DNA of 64,000 nt from Patella vulgata (taxonomy: Eukaryota > Mollusca > Gastropoda > Patellidae): assembly GCF_932274485.2 (NCBI RefSeq), contig NC_065884.2, positions 26,521,622-26,585,621 on the forward strand. The letters are read 5' to 3'. Shown here in pieces: positions 1-14,100 of this stretch; position 1 is the first letter of the stretch, and the number at the start of each line of letters is the position of its first letter. Made by a program: the position numbers and the translations under genes. The notes under the pieces are model-generated. The model saw nothing but the letters and a program-made list of their open reading frames with translations. It was not told the origin of the DNA and made no database searches.

Positions 1-2501
1 ATGAAGGGCGACACCACGACATCACGACATGATACCAATCAGCCACCATAGTAAAACGTGTTATTAATTGGGGAAAGTTCGTTTATAAAAACAATAACAA
101 GAATTACTACAACAAACAAAAAATGGAAACTTTTTTAACTGTTATATTATTAATCTACTAATAACAATCTGTGTTTATGTTATACATAGTTATATATATA
201 CAAATTTACATACGCTATTATTATAAAGGATAGTAAAATATACAAATAAAAGCAACCACGTGAACATTGGAAAATAGTTGAAAGATTTATATTGTGCAGT
301 GCCACCAATTAACCACTATATGTTATATAAAGCTCGCTTTCGGAAGTATATTATGTAGCCTACACTTAAAAATAATAAGGTAGTTTACACCATGCCGATG
401 GCAACTAGTTGCCACCTAAAATAGGGTAACTCCAAACCTGTAATAGTGTAAACCGATAACACCTTATTGGGAGGAGTGTTACATTCAAAATAGTATATAA
501 CATTACACTTAATTCAGGTGGCAACTAGTAGTGTAACGTCTCACATTTAGTGGTGTAAACTAATACACCACGTTTCACTCAAGCAGCGTAATTATACACT
601 TAAATAGTTTACACCTCAATACATGTGTATTATAATTAACACTTCCATATTAATTATTACGCCCATGCTGGTGTATTTTTTTTATTGAAAACAATTCGAA
701 TTATTTGAAAACGACTCTAAATTTACAAATATCCACCAGACTGATTCAAATGTATCTGATGTTCACCAATTAGACAATCTGTATAAATTTACAATGAATA
801 TAAATCTTGATGAAAAATCAATACACATATCATTACGACATAGTGAATAATGTGGTCATACCGATTAAGAATAATTAATTAAGATATATTACGCGGTAAT
901 ATTATGGAACATTTTACAAATTTACACGCGAAAAAGAAAAGAAATTTAGATTATAATACATGATAATATTTTGGAAGACTTGTATTCTTTAAGAGTAAAA
1001 CACTTGAAAACTAGTTATACCTGTGTTACTGATGTCGTTAATGCCATATTTTACAAAAACACCCAAACTGCAGTATACAAAGACTATTGCGACTCAACCT
1101 ACGGTGTAAAATCGACACCGTCTTATTAAGAGGAATACTTCCCTAATAATAATTACACCTGTTGATGTAAATGCAGTATACACCCCTGGAGAGGTGGGGG
1201 GGGGGGATAGCTCACCCAAAACAACCATTAACGACTACAATTACACCCATTGAGGTGTTCAGTAGTTGTGCATACGGATTACACTTTTGCAACCCAGTAA
1301 ACGATGTAATATTGACACTATGGTTTAGGATTTATTCCCCAATACTAATTACACCATTTGATAGGGGTGTAGTTCACCCAAAACACCCTGTAACGTCTAC
1401 AATTACAACTATTCAGTAGTTCAGTAGTCATGAAATCGGCGGTTGTAAACACCTGTTGGGTGTAGCTCTTTCATTTGGGTCACACTTGCAAAGCGTTACA
1501 TTTTAAAAATATTAGCTATGTGGTGTAAAGTTTACTAACACGGCTTCTAACTTTTAATTCCATCCATTTTTAACAGTAGTTATTTTGTAAGTCATAGATG
1601 GCCAATTATGCATGTAATTTAACTATTAAATTTGACATATAACCCCAAGGCAAGAAGGCACTGGTGGAAGAACCATGTGTGAACAATACAGCAAGCGGCA
1701 TCACGCAGCCAACAAGATCGCCAGCGGTGGAATTTTGTGGCAGATATTTTCATATTTATTTGTTTTGTCATTTGCACTAGACCTTCCTCATAAGTGTCAC
1801 GTGGCCAGTTATTTGCGCGTCATTTTTCATTTTCTTGTTCATTTTCTAGTGGACCAGGACTGAAAAATGACCAGTCGCCATTGCTATATTGCCTTTATGT
1901 AGTCGACCAAATGAAAATCGCGACTCGCGCTATCGGCAAAACCACCCTAAAGCGCCGTTGTGTATTGGCCTAACGATATTTATGTCACTGGTTTTACTTA
2001 AGCTAAAATGACCCGGAACGTTACATTATTAATGTGCAGCTAAAATGTGATCTATATTTGACCCATAATAATATAAGTCTGGAAGACATTTCTATTTATG
2101 GAGCCAGGCTACTCTTAAATATTAAGTAAGGAGTACGACATTTACAAGAAATTAAATTAATATATTATAGACTAGATATACATTATTTTTGACGAATTTA
2201 TCTTAATCTTCCAGGAGACAGCTTATTTTTCTTTCTATCAAAATCCACAAGCTAGCCATTCATAGAACTAAAAACATTCAAGTTGTGTAATATTTTCTCT
2301 AAACTACACGTATAGAATCACAACACGTCACTCCCTAATCACAGTTTTGATTGCCCAGTCTGAGACTTCATCATCACCATTCTGTGCGTTTACGCATACG
2401 TTACGTTCAACGCACTTTTCCACCATTTAGATGGATCCATTTTGAAACGAATCAAAATGAAAGTTAGAGACACCAAATTGTTTTTGTAAGCACGACTCCC
2501 T
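1..2501. other. Non-coding stretch with degenerate repeats
   Basis: No ORF here has recognisable protein features. The stretch from about 310 to 1510 is full of short diverged blocks built on 'GTGTAAAC' and its complement-like partner 'TTACACC', which looks like an old decayed repeat. The rest, up to the end of the chitin synthase gene, is plain AT-rich sequence. The chitin synthase 3' UTR should lie just below position 2502, but I see no clear polyadenylation signal for it. Confidence 0.6.
1144..1440. repeat. Degenerate direct repeat, period about 196 bp
   Basis: Two diverged units run from about 1144 and about 1340. Both contain an 'AATTACACC' start, then 'TCACCCAAAACA', then 'TCTACAATTACA' or 'GACTACAATTACA', then 'TTCAGTAGT'. 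The offset between the matching 'ATTACACC' words is 196 bp (1152 and 1348). Confidence 0.5.
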
Positions 2502-5192
2502 TCAGTGTCTTGCTTTTATCCACGTTGGTTGTGACGAACAAAGTTTTCTTAAAACATAACGTCTTAAAGCATTGTCCAATCTGTATGATGTCATACCAAC
2601 AAGTTGTACCAGAAGCGAAAAACTAAAAATTCCCGCCAAAATATAGCAAATAACATCAGTGTCTATTAACACATAAATTGTGGTTAATATCGAAAACCAA
2701 AATGTGTTTAGAAGAACCATTGCAAAAACACATCGATTACGTAAAACGAAAAGACGACGCTGCAACGTTTCCTTATCCTTGCCTTGGTTTACGTCAGTAC
2801 CGAGAACGGTGTTCTGTAGTTTCTCCCAAAAAAGACTTTCTTCCTTCAATTCAGTAGAGCCAGTTTCTGCCATAGTTTGAAGATTTTTGGGTCTAATTAT
2901 CGTTACATCGCTCTCCCCGTTATCATCAACTGAAATATTCATGTATTAATTAATGTATTAAATTTAGAACAATGTCATATTTAAAATACATTTATAGTAC
3001 TTAACAAAGATGTTCACTTCTTCGAAAACTACCAAAAAATTATGTAGAACTTGTAATTCGAGGTATAAACATCTATATATTCTTCTACTTGGGCATATAA
3101 TCTAATTTCAACACCACCGATATGCCAAATCATTTCCAATCTAAATGTACTTAGACAACAAAACACCGAAGTCAATTCCCGTATAATCACCACAACATTC
3201 AAATTTAGGCCTTTAAAAGAAATTCCTACAAAATAAACAGTGGATGATTTCTGAACTGTCCATTACAATTATTGTTAAGTCAAGCCTTATACGAAGTTTG
3301 CGATCTATTATAGCCCCAGTATGCCAGAATAAAGTTTAAGAATAGAGTTTAAAACCATACTTTATTAAAAACATTTATATCATAAAAAATATTCACATCG
3401 ACTAATTCTAATTTAGGTTATGACCATTTTAAAGAAAACATAAAATGACCATATAAAAATGGTATATACTTGAAGCTGTGTTTATTATAATATACACTTT
3501 ACTCCGATTCCACAAAAATCTGATTAAAATTATTCGACATATGACTGTTTATGCGTGAAACACTTTTCAATTTCAACCCTAACCCTATGGATTTATCTAT
3601 GACATAACTGGCATTTGTATCTGTCTTAGACAAACAGAGTAATAATAATTCTACTGCCTAAGTACATCCCACTCCATTCATGAACCGGGGCGTGCTTGCT
3701 TAATTACATAACAACAACAGTATTTTTACATTAAACTATAGTTTTGACTTTTAGGATTATCTAAACGATCTAGCTTGTTGTGCCTTAAAGGAAATTATCA
3801 TCCATTAAATACCAATGGCCTCTTATATAACCAATATCGTTAAGAGTAACTCACCCAGCTCTTCAATACTATTGAAGTTGTTCTTTTTATTGGGTTTCTC
3901 TGATTTCTTTGGCTGGAGATAAACAATTAAAAGGCAATGTTGACAAAAAAAAACCAATACATATTTATTTATTTATTTATTTATTTATTTATCAGAAACC
4001 ACCACATATATTAAATTTTAGGCACGATAGTTAATAACTATGTTTGTTGTCTGGCGGCAAGTTACGGGTTCGATCTGTGTTTTTTACGTGGCAACGAACA
4101 GTGGCCTTTTTTACTGCTGAAAGTGCCTTTTCTCAGACCCGAATATATCCGTTCCCAACCCGTTGCAGGGATCCCAAATGAAATGACTCAAACCATCGAC
4201 TCAAACACACCAGTCTGGTCTAATTAATGTTTCCACTTTCAAACGAATTCTTGTAGTTTAGCTGACGGTGCCATAATCCTATAGAGTGACTATAGATAGA
4301 CATCAATGATAGCATCTTGTGGAATCGGCGGCGTATACACTCATGCCCATCACTGACGCGCATGAGTGCAACTTGATGTAGTATTGTTTCATGTGTGGAC
4401 AGTATACACAGTACAAGTTACTAGCCAAGTGAAGTGGCTAGGGAATAGATTCGTCTTTTTTTTCCCCATCATGTACCAACTTTATATATTCCGTATTTAA
4501 GGAGTGAAATATAACATTTTAACAATAACTCGCTCGCCTTGACACTTTTCGTGTAGCATTGTTCAACTGGCTTTTTTGCTCGATTTTAAGCCTCTTTTTC
4601 AACGATTTCCGAATGTTTACTGACTAACTTAGACGAAAATATCAGCCAAATAGCTCTTGGAATGGCGTGCCCCGTGTCCGCGGTCAATGCCCTCATTTTG
4701 CGGCGCCCCCCCCCCCCTTTTCAAAATTCTTAGATCCGCTCCTGACGAATAAAGTCGGCGAGTTGGTTTCTAAGGTTTCAGCTCACCTTTAAACCCTTGC
4801 GAATTATTGATTGCACAGATTGTTTGAGGAAATAAATAACAATAACAAAACAAATCTAATTTAATCCAAACAACATAGTTAATGCGAAACTCATTCACAA
4901 TCGTAAATCATTTTAGTCACACATTTGACTATTGAGTACATTGACCTACAGCTCATGATTTACCACCAGAGATCACTTACCAGTTCTCGTGTTCCCCAGG
5001 ACTGATCCACAATATTAGCCACAGCATAGATAGGTAGAATGATAAACATGGCAGGAAAGAGAAAAGCGTACATCAAGCCATAAATCAGATTTAACCATTC
5101 ACCAGGATGGATGAGAGCAGCGTAGACTACTCCTCCTATCAACAACGGTATCAAAAAGTAAGGTCGGAATTCAATATAGCCATCACGAACAT
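2502..5192 (-). CDS. Chitin synthase C-terminal exons
   Basis: Exon 4981-5192 encodes two membrane segments and SWGTREL, ending on GTAAGT in phase 0. A 58-nt exon, 3855-3912, follows acceptor TTATCTCCAG and encodes the Lys-rich PKKSEKPNKKNNFNSIEEL, ending in phase 1 on GTGAGT; it is too short for an ORF scan and was found by splice phase. The last exon, 2502-2929, encodes an acidic linker, FWEKLQ, LRNRCVFAMVLLN, two final membrane spans and a short basic tail ending KARH then stop. The order SWGTRE, charged linker, LRN-C, paired spans is the usual C-terminal layout of animal chitin synthases. Confidence 0.88.
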
Positions 5193-8100
5193 CTGAAAAT
5201 ATATCCACCATATTTAACTCTCTGTATTGTCATAAATACGACGAATATCTCCGAGTATCCTAAGTCACAGCTTAAACGTGTAAACGAAAGAGGCGGGAAT
5301 ATTGCACAGGGGTCATTTATATGCATTGTCAAAGTGCACACTGGACCTCAGATTTGCGTACTGCCCAGGTAACTAGATAATGTGGCTTTGAAACCCCGGA
5401 AATGCTCTTAAATCAAATGTCCTAACCATACGACTGCATCGAGTATAATAAGGGGAAGAAAATTATTAACCATAATATTTAAATATCGTTATTAGAAATT
5501 ATCCTTTACAAACAGAAAGCATCGAACATACCTTCTTTAATACTCATCGCCATAAAGTAGACAAAACCCACACTGACTGTTATCATTAAAATGACAGAAA
5601 GACATAACATCGCCCCTGTTGCTATTTTCTGTATCCTCGGAGACCCAATACAGCACAGCACACAATAAGCAACAAAAACAATAAAGGATATTGGTACAGA
5701 CCAAACCAAAGGCAGACCAAAAATAGCATCACAAGCAACAAACATGACCAGAAGAGTCGTTGAAGGCGATATCAGAACCCATAAAAACATCTGCAGCAGA
5801 GAGAGGATAAAAACAGAAGAAAATGCCATATTGCTTCGAACAAGTTTCCTCAAATTTTTGAAGATTAGTACCATATTGGATAATTCTGAGAGAACCCATC
5901 GTCGTCTTTGTCCAAGGAATTCCATGAATGTTTCTGGACAGTGAGTCGAGTTTCGACAGTGATCAATGTATTCTAGTTTCCATCCTCGTAACATCATCAG
6001 TGTACACAACCAACGATCTTCACCTGGTAATAAAAATATATACATGGATATCTTATGTGTATGTGTATCAGTGGTTATTCGTTTTGAGATAAGAAACAGG
6101 GCATTATATTTTTTATCAATATAGATTATGATACGTATATAACTCAAATAAACAAACGGTTAATAAAATAACTTCTTCACCGATGTTGAAGAAGAGTCGG
6201 GGTAGTGCTTCAAAAAATAAGATTTTGTTTTGAGAATGATTTTAGGAGTATATTACCATGGTCTTTAACGAGAGCATCAAAAGCTGAGTTACTGGGTTCT
6301 TGGAAAGTATTCAAAACATCTGCTAGAGCTCGAGCTCGATACAAACTGAAGCAACCTGGACAACATGTAACCGAACCAATAATATTTTGTGACGCTTTAA
6401 CTAACCAAAAATCTGAAGAAGAAAAATAAACATTTTAAAAGCTTTATGTCAGTGTCAATTTAAGGACCGCATTTCTTAATTTAATACACAAAACCATTTC
6501 CCGAATCTCAGATCATCTCAACAAATGAGATAGATGATAAATCCAATTTTCTAGTCTCGACGTAATCAAACGGACTATCTACATGTACTGTTGTGTTTTC
6601 GGAAGATTAGATTCTACATCTACATTTATCAGAGAGCACTTTTTGTCCGTCATATTATTTTAGGCATTTTTTCACGAATGCGGTGCCACGGTGGCTAAGT
6701 GGGTAGGACGCTGGCTCGCTAGCCTGGAGGTCGCGTGTTCGATCCTTGCATAGGCCGAGAGAGTTCATCGGGATTTTCCAACGTGGGTTTCCCCTTGTCA
6801 GTGGTGCAGGAAGGAGGGCCTGACAAGGACAGATGTCTAGTCGTTCGGACATTGACTTGTACGTAAAATATCCCTTGGCAGTTGGAATTCGATATGAGAG
6901 TAATCCATAGTGACCCTGCCCGGGCAAGATGTCCCTCACAGCACATTGTATGGCGTATGCCCGTCTTCATTAGCCCAGTCGGAGCAGAACAGTAGGACGT
7001 TAAACCCCATTTCATTTTATTTCCATTTCATTTTTCACCCATAATAATCCTTAGCGCTCTACAATGTTTTATTTATCAATATGTATATGTAGGCATTACC
7101 TTTAGCGTATTCGAATTTTTGGTACCATACCATAGGCCTCTGTCGTCCGATTGGAATTGTTCTACCGCAAGCAGCACCAAGGGAATGATCTCGTTCACAA
7201 AGCTCCACTAACGTGCTAACACTCTTAGCGCTGAACTCAGTGTCCGCGTCTGTTGCCAATATATACACTGGTTCGTCCACGGGTTTGCCGGTCAATGTAA
7301 ATACGGTGTCCGCATTTTCTACATTCATTTGTTCAATTTCATCTGAAGCTGGAAGGTACAGAGTTTTGCGATTGGCCCAGACCAGATTGTGTTTTTCCAT
7401 TCCATCGTGGATGCTGTTTAATTCAGCGCCGAGGACATTCTTCATCAAAACCTGTTTCTTGACTCCTCGTGTTCCTGGTACGGATAGTGTGTTCTTTCCA
7501 CGACCTGGATATGTTCTGAAGAGGAAAAGGTCAGAATCATCACTGTCTGTACCTTCACTTGTGTGACAAGACGCGTTACTTTCTCTGGATACGGTGTAGG
7601 CATCAGAACCACTGGCAGATGAACCTTCGCTTCCAGTGTCATCAAAAGTATCCTCTGTGGTGGTCACAACAATCTGATCTGGCTGGCTAGGGCTGTTGGG
7701 TTCAGTTTGAACAAAAAATTGGCCACTTAACGACGTCTTTTTAATAAGTCTCACAGCTGCGTTTTTATTACTATCGACGGGATATTTATCTTCATCGTTT
7801 TTCTCTTGCTCAAATTTGTCAACATCAAAGGAACAGCGATATTTCAGAATATAATTCATGTACATCACTTGACTCCATCGCTTCTTCACCTTGAATTTGG
7901 ACCCGTCTTTTACGTGAACGTAGACTGGAAAATTTTTGTTGGGATGTGATAGAATCTGGCAGCCGTATGGTGTCCTGTAGGCCACTAAGCTGGATAGGGT
8001 CACGTTAAAGGTGTCTACGAGGAGTGTGAGAAGCTGACAGGCGTATGTATTGAGACTATCGTTATCCATGGCATTATCCAGAAAAATATGAGATTCAACC

Positions 8101-11100
8101 TTAATGTCGATTAATTTATCAGAAGAGAGCAGCTTTTGTAAGCTCAATAGGTATCTGGACATTTCAGCCTTACTTTCTCTGAACATGGTGGTACAAATAA
8201 AAACTCTTTTACTTTCAGACTTTTGGATCACGGTATCCAAACCAGATGACGACGACCCAATTCCTTTATGATTGAAGTTCAGTATCAATGACTGCTCAAG
8301 AAACATTTGACTCCAACTAAAGTGATAAAAGTTTTCAGCAAAAGGCCTCAACAGGGCAGTTGGTGCTTTGATGATATCTACTCCAGGAATTGCAAATGGA
8401 ACCAGCCAAATACATATAGCTAGAGCTGAAGCGGACCATGTAACAAAATCTCTACCGGATAATTCCCAAATAGCTTCCGTTGAGACATCACCCCAAAGAA
8501 TAATTGTTACACAAAATGTCACTATAGGTGTTAACAAAGCTGGAAGTCGTACACCAGGAGTTGTTAAGGATACTTTACATGCGGCATCCGTCAACAGCAG
8601 CGCAACTATACCACACATGAAGGTAATTACAACCGGCAACCAGATCCGATAATCACCCGATCCAGATAATCCAGTTATAAGGTAATCTCCCATATTCGCT
8701 CTGAAATCCTTTATTCTCCATGCCATGAGACCCACTAGTGTTGCTGGAATCGTACAAATCTTGATTACAGTGTAACTAAGAGATGCAACCAGGTTACGCT
8801 TAGAATGCCTGGAAGAACAGACGGTTAGTTTCTGTATTTTGGGTGTCCAGACAGTAGAGAGAACCATAAGAACGATGGGTAGAGAAATACACTGCTGCAG
8901 ACTCATGTTAAATGGTGACCAGATGTAAATAATGACAGAAATCGCGGAAGGTGCCCACATGTTGAAGCTACAGAAAAATATTCCCACACACTGTTTGATA
9001 GTTGCACAAGAGGTCTTAGCTGGCTTGACTTTTAGTTTAGAATTTGCCTAAGATATAAAAATTGTCTATTAGTAAAAAAAAGAATATGCTACAATGTGTA
9101 CAAATGTAAACTGTCATGCCTAATAAAACTGTATTGGTAAATAAAAACGGCACATGTTCTCCTTTTTAGAAATAAAATGTTTTATATGAACTAATATCTG
9201 TGCCCAGGGATAACAAAAAAAAATGTTTTACTGACTCTTAGATTCTTGCAGGTGCTGATGATTAGAGGAATGGTGTAAACAGCTGCTGGCAGACACAGAA
9301 ATATGGGTTCTGGTAACACCAAACAAATTTCTCCGGCAAAGATAGCGATGGACATTCCTTCCATTATGCTCCCAATCAAACCCTGTATAATAGAAATACA
9401 TTACTCATTTGATAAATACAGATTTTATAAATACGTTCCTCGTTCAGACACAAATATCCATGCATTCCAGTACTGATATCGTTAATACGCCCGTTGTCCA
9501 CATAATTTACAATATCTGTTATGGACAAAACAGCATTATGTAAAGACGTTAAAATTTAGATCTTACCATAAATAACCGTGGTGCTCTGGGCAATTCTTCT
9601 TTTCTAGCTGAGCTGATAAATGGTGTATTCCACATGATGTAAAACAAATTACACAGGTGTGGTAGTACTAATAGTATACAGACAATCAGATACCTACAAT
9701 GTTAATTGATAAAACATACTTAAAAGTAGTCATTGTTGAAAGAGTAGGTCGCTGGAATTTGAAGGATCCGGCCGTGCTACGATTTCATTCTCTCTCAAAA
9801 AAAAATGTCTTTTCTATTTAAAATCAATATTTGGCTATGGAGTTTATGGCTACCACAATTACCCATTATACTATAAATATATACTCGAAGAATCGAAGAA
9901 CCAATACTGTTCGATTGTTTTATAAACTTACCATGTTGCAGGATGAATCTGTTCATATTTAAAAAGTCTGAGTAACCAGAGCAGTGAAACTTTAGCTGAT
10001 ACAAGAACACCAATCATAGCTAGAAATAACCACACTGATACGGCCGACTGCAATATTACATTATAAAAAATAAATCTAAGTGAAGGAATATATATCAATA
10101 ATAAAGTGAATGGACTGTAACTTTTGTAGTGAACAAGATACACATATGAACAATGAAACATATGAGGAGAATTTGGCCCGTGCAGCAGCATTTCCACCTA
10201 CTCGTTTCCGAATTCCGACACGTACATGACAATGTGTAATCGGGCAACCTCAGCCCACGAGTGCTGCCGTACAAATAGCGACCTCATCCTTGACATATCA
10301 GAAGACCTACAGAAAAATAGACATACTAGTAAAAAGAAAAAAAAATATGCAGATAAATAAACAAAGATTTATACTAATAATACAAAAGTTTGAGTTGCTA
10401 AAACTGACGGTAAATGGTGTATTCTAGAGAATATCCTGGTCTTTCTAGCTTAAGCACAAATTTAACGTGCGGCAATTCATGAAAAACGACGTATATTCAA
10501 GACCAAAAAATACATAACTGATTTTTTTTGATAGCAAAACTGGAACCGAGCAAAACTGCGATACCAATTATCATCTGGACAAGTTATGATAATTTAAATT
10601 CCAATACTTACCAGCCATCTTATATTGTGGCCAGTACCACTGGCCATATCTTCTGCAACCTGGTTGTACGAACTAACTCGCTGAAACAGATAAAATAATA
10701 GAAAAACACTGCAAAAATAATTCTCCAAAAAAGAAGAACATCCATTATTGCAACGTACTGAAAATATCAAAGCAGTGCCTGACGTTAGTGTCTAATTGTT
10801 TTCATCAATCCATACATTTTTGTAAAGAATAAAATAGCTATCCTTGAAATATAATCGCGTTAGTAATTTCAAGGAAATGGTAAACAGTATCATGCAGTAA
10901 CAGGGGTTGAGGTCAATTAAACTCCAAATTATTTCCTATAGGAAATAAAATTTAAGCTTTAAAGATATCCCTAAACAGACAAACCTCTAGTTTTTTTTAT
11001 AATACATATATATATATATTTTACACGCACCAATATATAATTTTAAATTTTATAAGGCGTTTTACTGGATTAAGAAAGAATAAGATGCACTTGAATTTTG

Positions 11101-14100
11101 ATATAAATGTCGCGGTTATCCGTAAAAATAGACGATATGCGAATAAATAAGAAATACCTCACAAAGTCAAAGATTGAAATTACTAATAACTATAGGCTGT
11201 TACATAAAGTCATCGATAAAAAGGATCTAATTAGATACCCAAACGTTTCTATAATAGTCTAGTGGGTTTCCTCCCCTCCAATTAAATCCAGAAGCCTTTT
11301 CGCTGTATTGAGGCGAATCCCCAGACTATCTTGTGTTCAACTTTTCGTTTACTTTCTAAGACTGTAAATCCACGATAACTTAACACCTTAACATATTTTA
11401 ACTGTAAGAGGGTGGTATGTCAGCTACTATTTTCTTAACACCCTGTACTCAAATCCTCAAACACTTGCGATATTTTCACAACTTCATGACCAAACTCAAC
11501 AGCTTTACAGATAAACTTTTGACTGTCTACTATTCTAAATATTTTACATATATACACTACGTACTACGTGTACATCTATTTCTCCCGATTCTCTTCTATG
11601 CGCTGCGATGACATCCATGTATGTTTTATATTTTATCACATCAAAAAAAGGAATTAAAACGGTTAGTATCTTCTTGTGGATTTGACTGGTAAACCCCTTA
11701 CATGGACAGTAATCTGTGATAGGTGCCACGAGGCGGGGTAGAGACATTTTTTTTTTTTAAAAATGAAACAGATCGACTGCCAATAATTTGGCACTAGAAC
11801 TATACGGAAATCTTCGTAGGTCGCTAAGAGATCATGTTTCACTTAAAGATAAATTCTCAAGAAAGTATTTATGGCAAATGGACAGTAAGTAACGACAAAT
11901 ACATTCTGAAAATGGGCCTTCCCCCAATCAAGTTACATGACAAACAAGGCTTAAAAAAATAGATTTTTATATCTTGGGATATTTCTCCGTGAATACAATG
12001 TTTTGAGGGAGATTTGAAGTAAGTTTGTGATAGATTAATTAGTTTGAATATGTTTTTAGTAAAAGTATATCATCAAATTATCCAGTTTGTACGTGGGAAG
12101 GCGCCTTTAACGTGATTTGTTTTGGGGTTAAATCGTGAGATGTTTAGATAAGACGCAAATAAGAGAAAAATCTTCCACATCAATATTGACACACAGCTGA
12201 TGTTTTATATTTTAATGGTTTCCCAGGATTTTAACGAATGCTCATGTCATATACTTTACTAAGAAGGCATGCATCTGGATAGGATAGTTTATGGCTATTC
12301 TACATACTATATAAACAAAAGTGTATCTTGTTGCAAGCTCATTATATTAATTCCTCTTTAATCGCAGAATGATTACCTCGGATTTCATCAGTCTTATTCC
12401 ATTAATTAGAAAATAAGGGTTGGACCGCCATGACCAGATCTCTAGCTTCATCGACAAGCACTTAATTCAATTTAACCCGAATGACTCTCATCATTGCAAT
12501 TAGTGTCTTGCTCTTAATAGCATTTAGAACTACTTTAATATAAGTTGGTCGGTGTCATCACCTTGAAGATAAAGTTCACCAATACATGTAACCTGAGGTC
12601 TGCATACTAAATGTAAAGACTGCACCCTATAGTTGTAACCATCTGATTACACATTTATCTCTAACATATTGAAAGGTTACTATTTACTTAACATTGCCTC
12701 TTTATATTTGGTAGGCGGATTGTTTTGTGTGGGGGGAGGGGGGTCGTCTTAATGTCTGATCCTTCCACTGGCCAGAAAATGCAGGAACAAGTGAGCACAG
12801 TTATTTTTTAAAGGATTCAGTGTGTGTTTGAGGTTTTTATATTGATTTGGTCCGGACATACCTGAATGCATTTTTTCTCAACTCCTTAAGTGTCCACTAA
12901 ACATTTTTGAGAGTCGACCTGCAAGGTGTCGACGACATTAATTGACCATGAATTTCAGCATAGGTGACAGACTGAGAATAGCGATAGTAATTGTTTATCT
13001 TAATGTGTTAATTACTAAATGCCATTCAAATAGTATACTAGCGATCATCTTGCTATGGGTAGATACAGTACGTTTTTAATCAGATTGGCTATAAATACAT
13101 ATGAAGACTCATATTTAGGGTTTATCAAAGATTTATGCGAGAAGTTATGTCCCGAGCCCTAAGTCCTAACGCCCCTAATGACCTACCAGAGTAAATGCAG
13201 ATGTGTATGTGGAGGTGGGGGGGCAGATCTGTAAAATGTCCCAACGGTTCCGCGACAGCTCGTTTTGCACGAGGAACAAGTTTCCGTGAGGGCACAAATA
13301 CACAATATTCGCATCTTTAAGATGTGGAGGGGGGGGGGAGATCTTTTGGGCCGTATAGAACACGCTAGAGTCCATTTTGTAGTATAATTGAGCAATGATG
13401 AATGTCTGACACTGGTTCAACATCATAATCTGTCAGAAGCGTTGAAAACGTACTGAAACCACCTTATGTTTTTCCAATGCAGGGATCGAACACCCGACTT
13501 CTGCTGGCTCGCTAGCCTGGTGGTCGATCCTTGCATTGGCCGAGAAAGTTCATCCAGATTTTCCGGCGGGGTCCTCCTTGTTAGTAATGCAGGACGGAGG
13601 GCAGCTGCCTAGTCGTTCGGATGGGTCGAAAAACCAAGGTCCCGTGTACACATTGACAGTTGGAATTCAATATAAGAGTAGGCCGTAGTGCCGCTGTCCG
13701 GGCAAAATTTCCCTCATAGCACACTGTATGGCGTATGCCCGTTTTCATTAGCCCAGTTCGGAGCAGAACAGTAGGACGTTAAACCCTATTTCATCTCTTT
13801 TCCATTTGAGAGGGGGTACATAATCTCAACGGAGGTGTAAAAAATCTAAACCTATGGAGTTAAGCGCGTCAATAGGCAGATTTAGCTCTTAAATAATGCC
13901 AAATTTTGAGTTCCGTGTTCGACATAATAACGTTGTTAATTGAAGAATATACTTTATTTAGGTCTAAAATTAGGACAAAATCTGATAAACTAATCCAAAA
14001 AATTAAACAAGATTCCATATTGGCGACAACAGAATATTTTAAATTAACTTACATGTAATTATGGTTACTTTTCCTAATCCGAATGAGTTGTAACAACTGT

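Noticed and set aside
6682-6760. tRNA gene (A-box and B-box words), also at 34550, 36825 and 42708
   Set aside because: No cloverleaf can be completed and each head is joined to a SINE body and tail.
10199-10310. Exon-like minus-strand stretch (SSDMSRMRSLFVRQHSWAEV...) with a CTGTAG acceptor and a GTAGGT donor
   Set aside because: Its only open frame does not fit the phase of the exon before it (10612-10680, phase 0) or after it (10047, phase 0). Those two join directly in frame. Treated as intronic.
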